A stretch of DNA of 64,000 nucleotides, taken from the NCBI RefSeq assembly GCF_024868665.1, contig NC_079894.1, positions 4,055,426 through 4,119,425 of the forward strand. The letters run 5' to 3'. Of the stretch, positions 48,126 to 59,825 are shown one piece after another. A program made the position numbers and the translations under genes. The stretch comes from Triplophysa rosa (Eukaryota; Chordata; Actinopteri; Cypriniformes; Nemacheilidae). Position 1 is the stretch's first letter, and each line of letters begins with the position of its first letter. The notes under the pieces were generated by a model, which was given only the letters and a program-made list of their open reading frames with translations, was not told the DNA's origin and did no database searches.

Positions 48126-49189
48126 CACGTGTATTTATACGTAAAAATATATTCATCTTCCATTCGACAATGGTAAAAAGAGATACAGTTATTAACAACA
48201 GACAAATTAAGATGACACTTAAATCATTGAGGGTCAGATTATAATTCAATTCAACCAACATAACTGTCAATCAAATGGAGTCAGCAATGACTTCCATCCA
48301 AATTCGATTTGAGCGGTCTCTCTAAAATCCAACTTTATTCTACAAAGTTTGCTAAGAATTTTGTCATAACCCCAATGCAAATGGCAGAGGAGACGGCATC
48401 AGCAGTTATGTGTGTGCTGTAACCTCAACATTTTTTATCACAGACATGATTGGGTGCATCAGAAAAATGATTGAGCTCAACTCTTCCTCCGATCTCTTTT
48501 CACCTCTCTCGCGTTTCTTATCAAATTACAGGCTTGTCTTCTAAAGAGCGACTCCAGAACTCCAACCGCTTCCCTCTGGCTGAGCTGGCTCTCTGATTCA
48601 GAGCGGGAGGATTAACATGATTGATGTAATGTAGCCTGCGCACAAGACACCTCCTTCTTCAGACACAACATTCACATTCAACATCCACCTTCTTCGCTGC
48701 TTGCGAGAAGCGGCCAATTTTTCTTTCTCTCCTGGTCACCCTAAGGGTAATGTGCTATATAAATGTATAGTTATGTAATAAATTCAGGCTCTGTTAAACA
48801 TCTTGGATGCATCATCTCCATGCAGTGAGGTAATGCATCTAAAATAAAAGGAAAGTGCGATCTACCGAACGTTAGGTGAAATGTTGTGTTCCTGTTGGGT
48901 GGAAATGGCATTTTTTGCACCAGTGCACAGGTGCTGCATGCTGTATGTATTTATACATTTTAACACAACTGCAGCGCAAGATGACCAGAATGACTATTAC
49001 TGTATTTCTTATATTGTTCTTTTCGCGGGGATCAGAAAGCCAGGAGCTTTCCTGCCAGTGCCCGAACACGCTTTAGGAGAGGGAATCATTAAAGCAAAGG
49101 AAAACCCTCATTCTCCAGCCTCTGTACTGTCAGCGATAAGTCACCGGCTTCAAATTAGCCAGAATGGTTTTTTCTTCTCTGCTTATTAA

Positions 49190-49490
49190 CAAATGAAAGC
49201 ATCAGAAATTATTTTAACACAGCCGGCGTTAGATGTGCAAAATTAATGGCAGCGAGAACTGGCAGATGGAACGTGAATTGCACTTTCTCTTTCTATTTCA
49301 GAGACCACCAATTAATTTCCAGGTGGGTGGGAATGTAATGTGCCGGCTGCTGAGGTTCTTCAGAGAAGAGGAATGTGTTAAAAACTCCATCTTCATTAAT
49401 CTTCAATGGGGCTTACAGGAGAAAACTGATGATAAGACAAACGGAAATGATAGAAGCCTTTGATACGGCAATGAAGGCTGAGGCCAGAAA
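49190..49490. promoter_or_regulatory. low-repeat island with TAAT sites, candidate conserved enhancer
   Basis: Non-repetitive sequence with AAATTAATGGCAGC, CCAATTAATTTCC and TCATTAATCTTCAATG, which are homeodomain-type cores, and no open frame of note. This is the pattern of conserved elements in neural-gene introns, but conservation cannot be seen from one genome. Confidence 0.25.
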
Positions 49491-49716
49491 TACATAATAC
49501 TATGATGTCAAATATGTTAATGGGACGTGTGTATTTCTTTTTGCATGAGACAAATAAACAATTAGCTTATGGTGAGAATTAAGAAGTTGTAGAGGTCATT
49601 GTACTGTAGATGTGAGCTTGGATTATTTCTTATCAAATAATTAGCTGGCTGGGATAATCTTTTGTAGTTCTTCAATACTTTTAATGAACGGGAACTAAAT
49701 TGGGCCTTGAAACTAG

Positions 49717-50252
49717 GGCTGCACGATGAATCGTGTTTTAATCGTGATAACTATTTCTGCCACCCACAATAAATAAAAAATAATCGTACTAGCAAGCACA
49801 AAACATTATCATGATAAGGTCAGAAATTGTTGATTTCTGGGGTGGACTGTATGGATGATGGCACAATTCGAACTATGAAGTCCAACAGTGGCAGATTATA
49901 TCTATATCAAACTACATCTATATCTTGGGGCTGTTCAACGAATAATGTTATATGTAATCATTTATTAACGTTTGTTTTTCTTAAATACATGCATGTATGT
50001 GTATGTGTTTATAAATACAAAATGAATAAGCACAGTGCACAAATATTATGTAAACACAAACTTTTATTCTGGATGTGATTAATCACGATTAATCGTTGAA
50101 CCGCCCTACATTAATTGGCCGTAAAGTGTAATAAATATGCTGAAGCAAAATGAAAAAAGTTCTACATTGAAAGAATTCTTGTGATTATTAATCGTGATCA
50201 CAATTTTGAGCAAAATCATTGTGATCACCATTTCACACATTACCGTGCAGCA
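49717..50252. mobile_element. GCTGCACGAT-ended element with a nested element
   Basis: Left terminus GGGCTGCACGATGAATCGTG, right terminus inverted GCTGCACGGTAATGTG. ATTAATCGTGATCACAATTT near the right end mirrors TTTTAATCGTGATAAC on the left. A second element (49927-50107) is lodged inside. Confidence 0.6.
49927..50107. mobile_element. short GGGCGGTTCAACGATTAATC-ended MITE, nested
   Basis: The 181-bp element has ends GGGGCTGTTCAACGAATAAT and, inverted, GGGCGGTTCAACGATTAATC. The inner words TATTATGTAAACACAAACTT then TTATTCTGGATG recur at 51206-51234, so a relative sits at 51.0-51.2 kb. Confidence 0.6.
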
Positions 50253-50895
50253 ACACCTGCAACTCTTGAGTGTATTTGAATGTCTTTCACAAATAGACAG
50301 TGGAATGAGATGAAATGAATCTTTAGAAAATGGTAGTCAACCTGAGAAGGTCAAACTAAATATTGCATGAGCCCTTTTATTTTCAATTCATTTTATATGA
50401 AGAAACCTTATTACCCAAATTTAAGTTCGGGGAATACAACCGAAAACCCTCGTTTGAGTGATTTTCTATTAATAGGCATTTAAAGTCCAAGTAAAGCGAC
50501 AATGAAATATGTGTTCTGAGTTTGTCACACAACAGAAAAGTGTGTTATTAACCACCCAGCCAAATTTGAATGGAGAAAAAATAAAATAAGTCATCAAAAT
50601 CTTGGAAAAACAAGCAGGACTCTCTGCTTTCAAACGATGGGGGCGTGTCCGCTGTTGGCAATGAAGCCACGCCCACTTGAATCGCTCAACCTGAGTCCCC
50701 AGCCCAGTAGGCTATATGTGAATTACGTGAATACGTTTTATGGGAGCATTTGAATTCAAACGCGCGATATTCATCAATAGATAATTCACAAGCAGGTTAA
50801 AGGGTATGCGTATTTGGCGTGCTGTCCGGGGAGAGCGCTCCGAGCCCGGAGTAAGGCTCCAGGCCCGGTATTAGCCCGAACCCAGAGCGCGTTAT

Positions 50896-51650
50896 GGTTA
50901 GCAGCCGGCAATGTTCGAAGATAGCATTTGTGCACGAAGGCAGCTTAGAGAGACAGGCTTCATAGGCAGCGTAACGGAAGTCTATTTGAATTATAAACAG
51001 AGAGCGTCTTTGCTATAACCACTCACATATTAATTTTGTATTTATAAACACATACACATACATACATATATTTAAGAAAAAATATAAAATTAATAAACAT
51101 TTATAAATAATTTCAATTATTGACAAATATAAATAAATGCATGTAAATATTTCCTAAATATGTAGAAATATGTATGTTTTTATGCACAGTACACAGACAT
51201 ATATTATGTAAACACAAACTTTTATTCTGGATGCGATTTATTTAAAAACTACAATACTAATTTCTCGCTAGAAATGCAATCAAATGCAATCAAAAGTTAT
51301 TGAAAGTGAACATTAAAATTACATTTATACAAAACTATGCTCCAATGGGCTGCCATTTTATTTTTTCAAGCTTGAGCCTTCTCGACCAATCACGTTCCTC
51401 GCATGTTGTTATTGTGCTGTGCAAAAGATGTGCACAGGTTAGCTGTGAAAAGTTGCTTGACAGGACGTTTTTTCAGAAAGGTTGAACTTTTTTCAACCTC
51501 AAAGGACACTCTGAGCTGCAGAAAAAGACGCCGTTGCTGGCGTTTTAAAAAAACGATCAGGACTTTTTTTGAAAACACGGTTTACTCCATAGGATTATAA
51601 TTTAAAACAGACGCTAGCAGCTTCAAAAAAGTCAAGTGTGAGCACAGACA
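50896..51650 (+). repeat. paired repeat A (about 450 bp, split by an insertion)
   Basis: Matches 55534-56018 over GGAAGTCTATTTGAATTATA, AACAGAGAGCGTCTTTGC, TAATTTCTCGCTAGAAATGC, GAGCCTTCTCGACCAATCAC, GAACTTTTTTCAACCTCAAA and ACACGGTTTACTCCATAGGA. Copy A is broken at 51030 by about 210 bp of foreign sequence. No coding frame is conserved between the copies. Confidence 0.88.
51031..51240. mobile_element. insertion inside paired repeat A
   Basis: The insert is AT-rich (TATTTATAAACACATACACA) and ends TTATTCTGGATGCGATTTA, the same arm as the element at 49927-50107. The intact copy B joins CACATAT directly to TTAAAAACTAC, which fixes the insertion point. Confidence 0.75.
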
Positions 51651-52724
51651 GCTTTGTCTTTTTGTAGTGGTTCTCTCTTGAGCTGATAAGGTAGATGCTG
51701 GCACTGCTGATAGCGAAACAGCCGGGTGGATTATCTGCTCGTGATCATCTCGAAATTTGTTAATTAAACATCATTCACTGAAGCACGTTGCGATAACGCG
51801 CAGTGATCCTCCTTCCGTTCGCGTCTGCGTTACCATTTGCCTGTTATTTGGCCTGAGATTTGTTTAGTTGGGCAGAGTGAGAGCCTGAAAGCGTGTGCGA
51901 AAAGCTTACAACCCTGAGCTCGTGATTGAGCAGACACCTGAAGCTAGGCGCTCTAGTTATGAGGGAGGGGCCATGCATGCTCGGACAATCCATTGCGTCA
52001 TCGATCCCCCGTTTTAGCCCCGCCCAAAAATTCCTGAACAGTGAATTGGTGAAAAACTGTTTAACGGTTTAACTCCACAATTCAGTACTACATACTTCGT
52101 CTTTGTAATGTGTTTCAGCAATACATTTCTAACATCTATAATGCGTATAGAAACAATTCTCAGAATTCTCTTTACCCGGACTTTAATAATTATTAAACAT
52201 CAAACAGACATGAACTTGTAATGTATGTGCACATGTTGGGGGTTGGTCAACTAGAACTTTTGCCTTATTAAAAATAGTAGTAATAATAATAATGGGACAT
52301 CCAAGTGTACCATTTTCATCTCACTTTTACATCCGTCTTTATATGTGAGTGTGACGATATGCTCAACAGCGTGCATTACATTCAACCAGGTCATATGCGT
52401 TTTTCAGTAAGTGATGATGTATATCCGTGCCTGCTCTTTTACAAGGTCACCCCTGTGCTTGAATAAAATATTTATTTATCCATAAATGAGGCCAAGAAAT
52501 TCTCAATATGGTCTATGCATTTCACAGGGGACCTGGCATGTAAGTCTCAGAAACTCACAAAGGTAACTCTATCAGAGTACTGCAGGAAAAACATACATGT
52601 ATTATATCAATTAAATGAATAAATCTTACCTAAAGAGCATTCTGTGCCTCGCCTTTTCTTCCAGTATGCAATGTAGTTCAATACACTTTGAATGCGGTGT
52701 TTACGCCACTAACAAGAAATCATT

Positions 52725-53120
52725 GAAACTCACCTCACTTAAAATGCATGAGGCAATGGATCTCTGATCTCATCCTGGCAATTAGTAATTAACAGAAGAG
52801 ACTCACAAGCATGCCGAGCTGTTTAGATAGTGTTTCGCTGGAGCTGTCCGTGGTTAATTTCAGCACACCCCTGTGATGGATGGAAAGCTAACGAACAATG
52901 ATTCATCCGGCGAACTTTCAGCAGTATTTCGAGCGGACCTGTCTGTGCCTGTGGTTGCTCACGGGGGGAAAGGCTTTTTTTATTGTTTGACCCGTGCGCA
53001 ATTAAACCGACCCCTGCTGTCCGCACTACGGCGAACAGCTGAAGCGCCCATCACTCTCGGGGTGAATAACTTCAACATTAACCGCTGTGCATGTTTGAGC
53101 ACTTACAAACATGCAGGGTA
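52725..53120. promoter_or_regulatory. low-repeat island, candidate conserved element
   Basis: Balanced sequence with GGCAATTAGTAATTAACAGA and GCGCAATTAAACCGACCCC and no recognisable repeat. A CACTG-ended element begins 60 bases further on. Candidate status rests on composition and motifs only. Confidence 0.22.
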
Positions 53121-53178
53121 GAGTGTGGCCTAATGCATGAATGCCTATGTACCCTTTGCTGGATACTTGCTACATTAT

Positions 53179-53555
53179 CACTGTAAAAAAAAAAAATCCG
53201 TTAAAAAAACTAAATTTTCTGTAAACTGGAAAAACAGAAATCCTTTTTTTCTGTAAAATTATAGGATATAAGGATATCTATTAAATTGTTTCCCCATTTT
53301 TCTTGTAAATGTGTTGCCTTGTTCTGTCATTTTATAGTTTTTAGAAATAAACTGTAAAATAACGGGTTTTCCCTGTAAAATTACATTTCCCCCTGTTTTT
53401 CTTGTAAATTTGTAGTTTTGACCGTATTTCAAAAAATACATTAAAAAATTGTAAAAAAAAAAAAGTAAAATTCAGTTTTTTACATTTACATTTTACGTGG
53501 AAAATCTGTAAAAAGCTAACAGGTAAATTCTGAAAAATTACAGTTTTTTACAGTG
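53179..53555. mobile_element. CACTGTAAAAAA-ended MITE with 3-bp target duplication
   Basis: Left end CACTGTAAAAAAAAAAAATC, right end TTACAGTTTTTTACAGTG, flanked by TAT on both sides. CACTG termini with a 3-bp duplication fit the CACTA/EnSpm superfamily. TTTTCTGTAAA words recur throughout. Confidence 0.7.
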
Positions 53556-54209
53556 TATGTTTCTGTCATTGTTTTGTCATTATGTTGTGTTGTTGATATT
53601 TGTTTGTGCTTCTAGCCACTTTATGCCAATTGCAATGTTAGAAAATTCCTTGGTGAGATACGTGCTCCTATTCTTTACTGTAGTGTACCTCTTTTCTAAG
53701 GCTTAATAAAACAATATTTGCTCAACGTATGCAGTCTTCTGTTCAGCTGTAAGTTGTAAATTCACCTTAATAAGTAACACTGCTCCATGAATAAATAAAA
53801 CTAGCCACAGCATGGCTTCGTTGCAGTCATTGTACGTTGAAAGTATGGTGGTGTGTTAACTGCATCTCTGAAATATGTGCTTGTTGAGTGTCATAGTGGT
53901 TTGGTTGTTTGTTTATTGCTGTCTTTCTTTTCTGCAGTCTTCACACCCTCTGTTCCCAAGAGTATTGTTAATCAGGCAAATATTACATGAATTAAAAACC
54001 ATAATAGACCGCTGAGAAACTAACAGCTTTCCCACGGTGATGTCCGTTTCTTGTATCTCACAAGTTATTGTTCCAGTAAAATAAATATTCACTTCAAAAC
54101 CGCAGAGCGATAAACTACGCAGCAATGTACAGAATAACACCAAAGTGTCCACAGCTCAATTTAATTCACCATAATCATATTACCTTTTTTATTAAAAAAA
54201 AGTTTCCAC

Positions 54210-54372
54210 ACTGTAAAAAACTTTAAAAGCGGTAATATTCCGCCAGTTGGAGCGCCAGAAAAACGTAAAACATTTTTTTGTATTTTCATGTTATTTTCAG
54301 ACACTTTTTTTACTTCATTTCAAAAATTTCATTTCAGTTTTCAAATACGTCAAATTACATTTTTTACAGTTT
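54210..54372. mobile_element. short ACTGTAAAAAA-ended MITE
   Basis: ACACTGTAAAAAACTTTAAA at the left and AAATTACATTTTTTACAGTT at the right are inverted over about 11 bases. About 160 bp and non-coding. Same terminal type as the element at 53179. Confidence 0.5.
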
Positions 54373-55533
54373 GCATCAAAAAACATAATGTGTATAACAA
54401 GTATAATAATTCATGTTTTCCTAACATTTTCATGTATTCTGGCACATCTGATTGGTTGAACCAACCATCATCAATTTGCTACGTGTGTTGTTGGAGTTAA
54501 GGAAATAATGTGTCAACATAAAGGTGAAGTTGAAATGTCAACATTTCAAATAGAAACGATTCAAGAGAGAGCTCATAGCCGCAACCTGTAACCTTTGGTT
54601 AAAAAAAAAAAATCAGTAACTATCATGTTTCCTTACCTTATCCTGATTCACAAAGGTAATGTCATAATATTGATTTAAAATTTTAGCTGTTGGGTCTCAC
54701 AGGAAATGTTAGTTTTACAATACATAAAAGTAACTTGTAACCGTATGTTTCAAGCAGAGATGGCTATAGAGACACAAAGGTACAGACTGCAACTTTAAAT
54801 TTCTTTATAAGAGCTCTCTTGGCCAATCCGTTACAGAAGCATCAGATTATAGTGTAACATTTACATTTTACAGTACATGCTACCTATAAAACAGCAATAA
54901 ATATATTTTTATTGGGACTGGACTCTTTTTTATAGCCTAATACATGATTCATAACCCAGAGCTGAGGCTCGAAACAAAGTGAATGTTGAGTGCTTAACAT
55001 TCATGACCCAGTAACCCACTGGCCAGCATTACACAAAACTATAAAGAAATGATTCTACTTTTCCCCTACTTTGCTCCAAAAACTAAGCCCACGTGGGGAG
55101 AGTATCAATGCTCCAAACGGTTACACAAACAGTTTGTGACTGGTCTCTTCTCAATTGTGCCACGGGGAAGCATGAAATACGAGCTTCCAGGTGCTAATTA
55201 AAAATTCCAGTTCTGACAGACAACAGCACACAAGAGATGCAATCGTCTTGTCTCTCTGTGGGGGAGACGAATAATATGATTATCTTTTCACAGAATCAGT
55301 TCGGCTTCTTTTATGGGAGAGAAGCACTCTCTGCAGAATAAGCTGTTTGAGATGGAGAAACAAAGGGGCTGTAATGTTTTTGAAGGCCTCGCTTTCATGT
55401 CTCCGGCATCCGGCATCCATTGCCGACTTGAAATGATTCAAACATTTGTCTTTTCTTACAAACTGGCCGCCCAGTTTTCTTTTTTGACAAGAAAAAGTTG
55501 ACAAAGTTGCTTTTAGCAACTTTTAGGGTTACA

Positions 55534-56018
55534 AATAGCAGCCGAACGCCATGACTTCGAAGACAGCGTCTGTGCAGCGTAAGGGAAGTCTACTTGAATT
55601 TTAAACAGAGAGCGTCTTTGCAATAACGAATCACATATTTAAAAACTACAATAGTAATTTCTCGCTAGAAATACAATCAGAAGTTGCTGAAAGTGAAAAT
55701 GAAACTTACATTTTACAACTTAAAACTATCTCCAACGGGCGTTTCGGCCGCCATTTTTTTTTTTGCTTGAGCCTTCTCGACCAATCTCATTCCTCGCTCT
55801 GTCATTGGTTAGCTGTGAAAAAGCTAACTTTTCTTTCAGAAAAGTTGAACTTTTTTCAACCTCAAAAGACGCTCTGAGCTGCAGATAAAGACGCCGGCGC
55901 TTGCGTTTAAAAAAGCGCTCAGGACGTTTTTTGAAAACACGGTTTACTCCATAGGATTATAAAATGTAAAACAGACGCTAGCAGCTTCGAAAAAGAAGTC
56001 AAGTCTGAACACGGCCTA
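55534..56018 (+). repeat. paired repeat B (uninterrupted)
   Basis: Uninterrupted copy of the repeat at 50896. Contains GGAAGTCTACTTGAATTTTA, TAATTTCTCGCTAGAAATAC, GAACTTTTTTCAACCTCAAA, ACACGGTTTACTCCATAGGA and ends AAGTCTGAACACGGCCT. The final words suggest the terminus AGGCCGTGTTCA on the other strand, common in fish repeats. Confidence 0.88.
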
Positions 56019-56759
56019 AATCTGCAGTTCGTAACCTTCGTGTCTCTATCGCCATCGCAGTTTGAAACAAAGTTGCAGCTCAAATTTTAAATCATTATTA
56101 TAAGCTTACCTTTGTGAATCAGGGTTAGGTAAGAAGACAGTTTTGGCACTCAGTAAAAGATTTTTAATGTAAAAACAAGTTTTTAATGTTGTTTATATGG
56201 CATTTTTGTGCAAACCAGTCTTCAAAATGTGGTGAAAAAATCGTTCATATTTTACCTCAGCGACTATAGTGAATCAAGAAGTCCCAGATCCCAGCGTGTG
56301 CCCGTGGCCGGCACTGTTCAAGTACGCACACTTGCAAGACACGCTGTGATTAGCTGAAGACACGACGACAGCTTTCAAACTGGTTTCGAACCGTCGCCTG
56401 GTGTGCGCACTTTCCTGACAGGCTCGTAAGCCTACTTGATACTGCAAGAAAACATCATCATCTCCTAAAGTGATTTTTTTGGCTCTTTTCTTCATCATTC
56501 TCTGTGCAAATTAGTGCAAAAGCGACCACAAGCCAACGCTCTGTTGTTTAACGACATGCTGTGAAGAATAAACTCTCCTTTTATAACATGCATGAGTTTG
56601 TGTCTCAGTCTGCGATTAGTTGTGTAACACAACAGAAGAAAAGTGATGCTTTCAATGTGGATAGCTTGATAATCCTCAATCTTGCAATGTGCACTTTGCT
56701 CCGTCTATGAAAATTATGACTCCGCTATTTTTACGATCGTCTCATTTTTTGCCTCCTGT

Positions 56760-57170
56760 GTCCGAACATAAGTTTCAGTGGTGGGTCTGAGATCACGTTG
56801 AGGCATGACCGCTCGGCCCAGGTGCTCCATTCGTTTCTAAGGGTATGAGTTTAATGTCATTTCTCCTCATTACAGTACAGTCTCCCAATGCCTGTGCTAA
56901 TTCCTCCGCCGATCCCTTAGAGAAATCTCCTCGCTACCCCGGCTAGCATTAATCATTTTTATCGCTGGCATTTCGGCCTCGATCTGCACAGACGGGTGAT
57001 GTTTTAAACCCTGTGCGGACGGTAAATCTGCCAACTTTAATTAAAATGGCACCTTTCCCCTTTTGTCCTGGTGACATAATGGTCTCCAAACTTCCACCAG
57101 GAGATTTTCGAGGACTGACCCCAAGGAAAGATATATGTGTATAAGAAACAATGGGACAATAAGTCTGGCT
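56760..57170. promoter_or_regulatory. low-repeat island, candidate conserved enhancer
   Basis: Non-repetitive and compositionally even, with GGCTAGCATTAATCATTTTT and ACTTTAATTAAAATGGCACC as homeodomain-type sites. It has no coding potential. Of the islands noted in this window it looks most like a conserved non-coding element to me. Confidence 0.28.
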
Positions 57171-58080
57171 CATGCATCTTGCAACATGACCTTATCATTA
57201 GAGTGAAATAAAATGCTTTTTTGGGGGGGGTAAAAATTCTGTTGTTACCTCATGTATGGCATAACTTAAACAGTGAATGAACAGTGGCCACATCAGTCAA
57301 ATTTGACACATATAAACACACATTTCACTTTCGCTTACATCAGCCATTTAGCCCATTTAAATAGCGAGACAAAAAGGTTAAGTGAGATCCAGCAGGACAT
57401 ACATCACAACGCCACAAAGAAGCAAGTCATCAGTGGCCTCTTGTCTATCTTCATCACTGTTAATGACAGTGTGAAACTCAATCAATGAAAGCAATTCATT
57501 TCATTTCGCATGCGAATCATTCGGCTGTACTGAACACACAAGCCCTTTCTGAAGAGCTCATGAACAGTGCGAACTCCAGCTGTCCCGGCACCCACATAAA
57601 AAAACTCATTCAGCAAGGTCAACACTGATTGTACTGTACTGCATTAATACGCAAATATTTATGCTGTTACATTCTGTAAAAAATCAATAACGTAATCCAC
57701 TTTCTGCCAAATGCTTCTGAGAAAGGGCACGCTGTTATCCTATAATAGTCTGCCCTTTTAACTACAAAGCCTTTCTGTGAATTGAGCCTGAGACCCTGAA
57801 TCCATCCATTCTCATCTTTTAGGGAGAACGTCTAGCTGTGTATGTACAATTTCTCCCCTGTTCATGGAGAAATTCACCCTTTGTGGGAGTTTGATTGACA
57901 GGTGATTGGACCAGTAATGCGATATTAATGTCGGTGGACTTAAAAAGCGGTAAAAAGTTGCTCATGGGGGACAACGCAGACGGCAGGTACCCAGAGAGGC
58001 GGGGAATGAGTTTAACCCGTTCCCTAACCTGCCAAACACCTGTTGCACTAAAAAGATGTAATGTCATTACAGCCCACTAC

Positions 58081-58511
58081 AGACGGTTTCATTATAAAAA
58101 CATAAACAAACGTTACTGCGCATGCGCACTTTTGTGACCCCAACTTAACCTCCGGTACGCATTCACAAACAATAGAGGGCCTGTAGATTATTTCTGATAA
58201 CAATCAAAAGATATAACAACACTAGTTAAGAGTATGTCTAGCCAGTATTATTTTGGGAAGAACCGTTGCTTGGCTAAACTTAAATGCGACAAAGTTACAC
58301 GACCCATTCAACAAACTGTTTATTTAATCAAATTAGCGTACAATACAATTCGACAATGTATTTATTTCATACAATTGTTACACAAAAAATATGAATATAA
58401 ATGATACATGTTAATTAATGAAATGTAAATAAAGCCACTAGTCAGACCGATCAACAAACACAGAACGGAAGCTAACTTCGAGCCAGGTGCGTGCGTCCAA
58501 TGAAACCGTCT
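58081..58511. mobile_element. AGACGGTTTCATT-ended inverted-repeat element
   Basis: Starts AGACGGTTTCATTATAAAAA and ends GTCCAATGAAACCGTCT, a 13-bp exact inverted terminus. Its right arm resembles that of the element at 22842-23085. Non-coding. Confidence 0.75.
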
Positions 58512-59789
58512 ATAGTCGCTGTCCGACAGAAACCTTGCATCGTTTTTTTTTTTTTAGAAAACATTACTATTGGTCACCCTTCGTGTTTGTCAGAATTGTT
58601 CATTTTAGATTATTTAAACTTTTTTTTTTTTGAAACGCAATGTTTTTTTATTTCCTTTCCAGTTTTGGAAGTAGCTGTGTTTCTGCCTGAAAGCAAAGAG
58701 ATTTATACATACATTTATGTATTCTTTTTAATTATTTTTTTATATTTATGCCTTTTTTCAAGTAGAAATACAGTAGGTCCTTTTAGTAAACATTGTATAA
58801 AAACTACGAATTACAATCAACTGATGGCTCACTTGGGACAAACATCTCTATTACATCCCTTACTTGAGCTCTGCTTTTAGGCAGCAGAGATATAATAGTG
58901 ATCCGTGTCTCATCACAACATGACAAAAAACACCAGTGTGGCTTGACCGGGCCTAATAAAGGTTCTTGTGAAGCCGAGTTCTTCATTAGCAGGACTTAGA
59001 AAAAGCATCAGACACCATTGATTTCATGCACAATGCAGTGTATTTAAACTTCCCCTCCATCTGTTCTCACAGACAGTGTGCTATTGTTTTTTTCTGGCCT
59101 GCTCCTCTTGTGTCACACTTGAGAACGGTTCCATTAAGTGTGACTGGCATGAGGAGTGGCCAGGCTATGAGGGAATTCATCTTTCCCCTGATTGTCCACA
59201 CACACATCTATTGCCTGTTGACACTCATCTGAGGACGTATCTAAACCGATTGCTGCTTGAAGCCTGCAGGGGTGAGAGGGAGGGGAAGTGAGCCATGTCT
59301 TCGCATTGATTTAGCACCCTGGACAGCTACTTAGAGACCACGGTTTCTCTCCGTGAGGCAAAATCAGCAATTACAGTAAATGGATTAGAGACCGTTTTGT
59401 TTGTCTGTATGCTGCAGTTTTCACGCTACGTTGTTTTGTAAGATCAGTAAATGAAAGCAGAACCGTATGCACAAAGGGTTGACAAAGATTTTTCTTGCTG
59501 ACCTTCTTACACAAGACAGTGTGATGCCTTTGTTAGGACTGACAAGAAAGTGACGGCCAGAGCTTTCAAATCTTTTCTTTTTTCTCTAGCTGTCAACTGG
59601 GATCTGATAATTATTATAAACTCTATAAGCACCATAAATAACTCAGATCACATTTCTGGATACATTCAAATTCCAACAGCAAAATCATATAGACATTAAA
59701 TACATGTCTACGTTTTTCCTAAGGTCAAAATTATACAATTTTTAATTTTGATTCAATTAAAATAGCATCGAAGATCTTTTCAGACTTAC

Positions 59790-59825
59790 CCTTTGACGTT
59801 CTGCGCAGACCCCAGTGGTTCCCTC
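59790..59825 (-). other. tnr: candidate non-coding 5' exon of tnr (36 bp)
   Basis: The minus strand shows a pyrimidine-rich acceptor (TTTGTCTCTTATTTCAG), 36 bases without an ATG, then CAAAGG|GTAAGTC, a full GTAAGT donor. Because it begins with an acceptor it would be an internal untranslated exon, with the promoter further upstream, beyond or near the right edge of the window. Vertebrate tnr genes have long introns between small 5' exons, so the spacing is plausible. Short size and lack of coding signal keep this tentative. Confidence 0.5.

Larger units (their letters stand above)
50480..52186. repeat. TTAAAGTCC-bounded composite region
   Basis: Left TTAAAGTCCAAGTAAAGCGA and right TACCCGGACTTTAA are inverted over nine bases (TTAAAGTCC/GGACTTTAA). 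Inside are a GC-richer zone at 50640-50960 and paired repeat A. Whether this is one 1.7-kb element or several adjoining ones is unclear. Confidence 0.3.
26641..59789 (-). other. tnr: tnr intron (33 kb) between the two candidate untranslated exons
   Basis: This long intron-like stretch is bounded by the two predicted small exons. It holds most of the foldback copies, two copies of the 400-bp TTAAAGGTCCAGTG family, one hAT element, the CT microsatellite with a gap, paired repeats at 51 and 55.5 kb, and several low-repeat islands with TAAT sites. I see no credible protein-coding exon in it on either strand. Confidence 0.5.

Noticed and set aside
49302..49322. 21-bp plus-strand microexon (TTTCTATTTCAG, then GTGGGT)
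   Set aside because: Wrong strand for tnr and no other exons to join. Splice-like words of this quality occur by chance in 64 kb.
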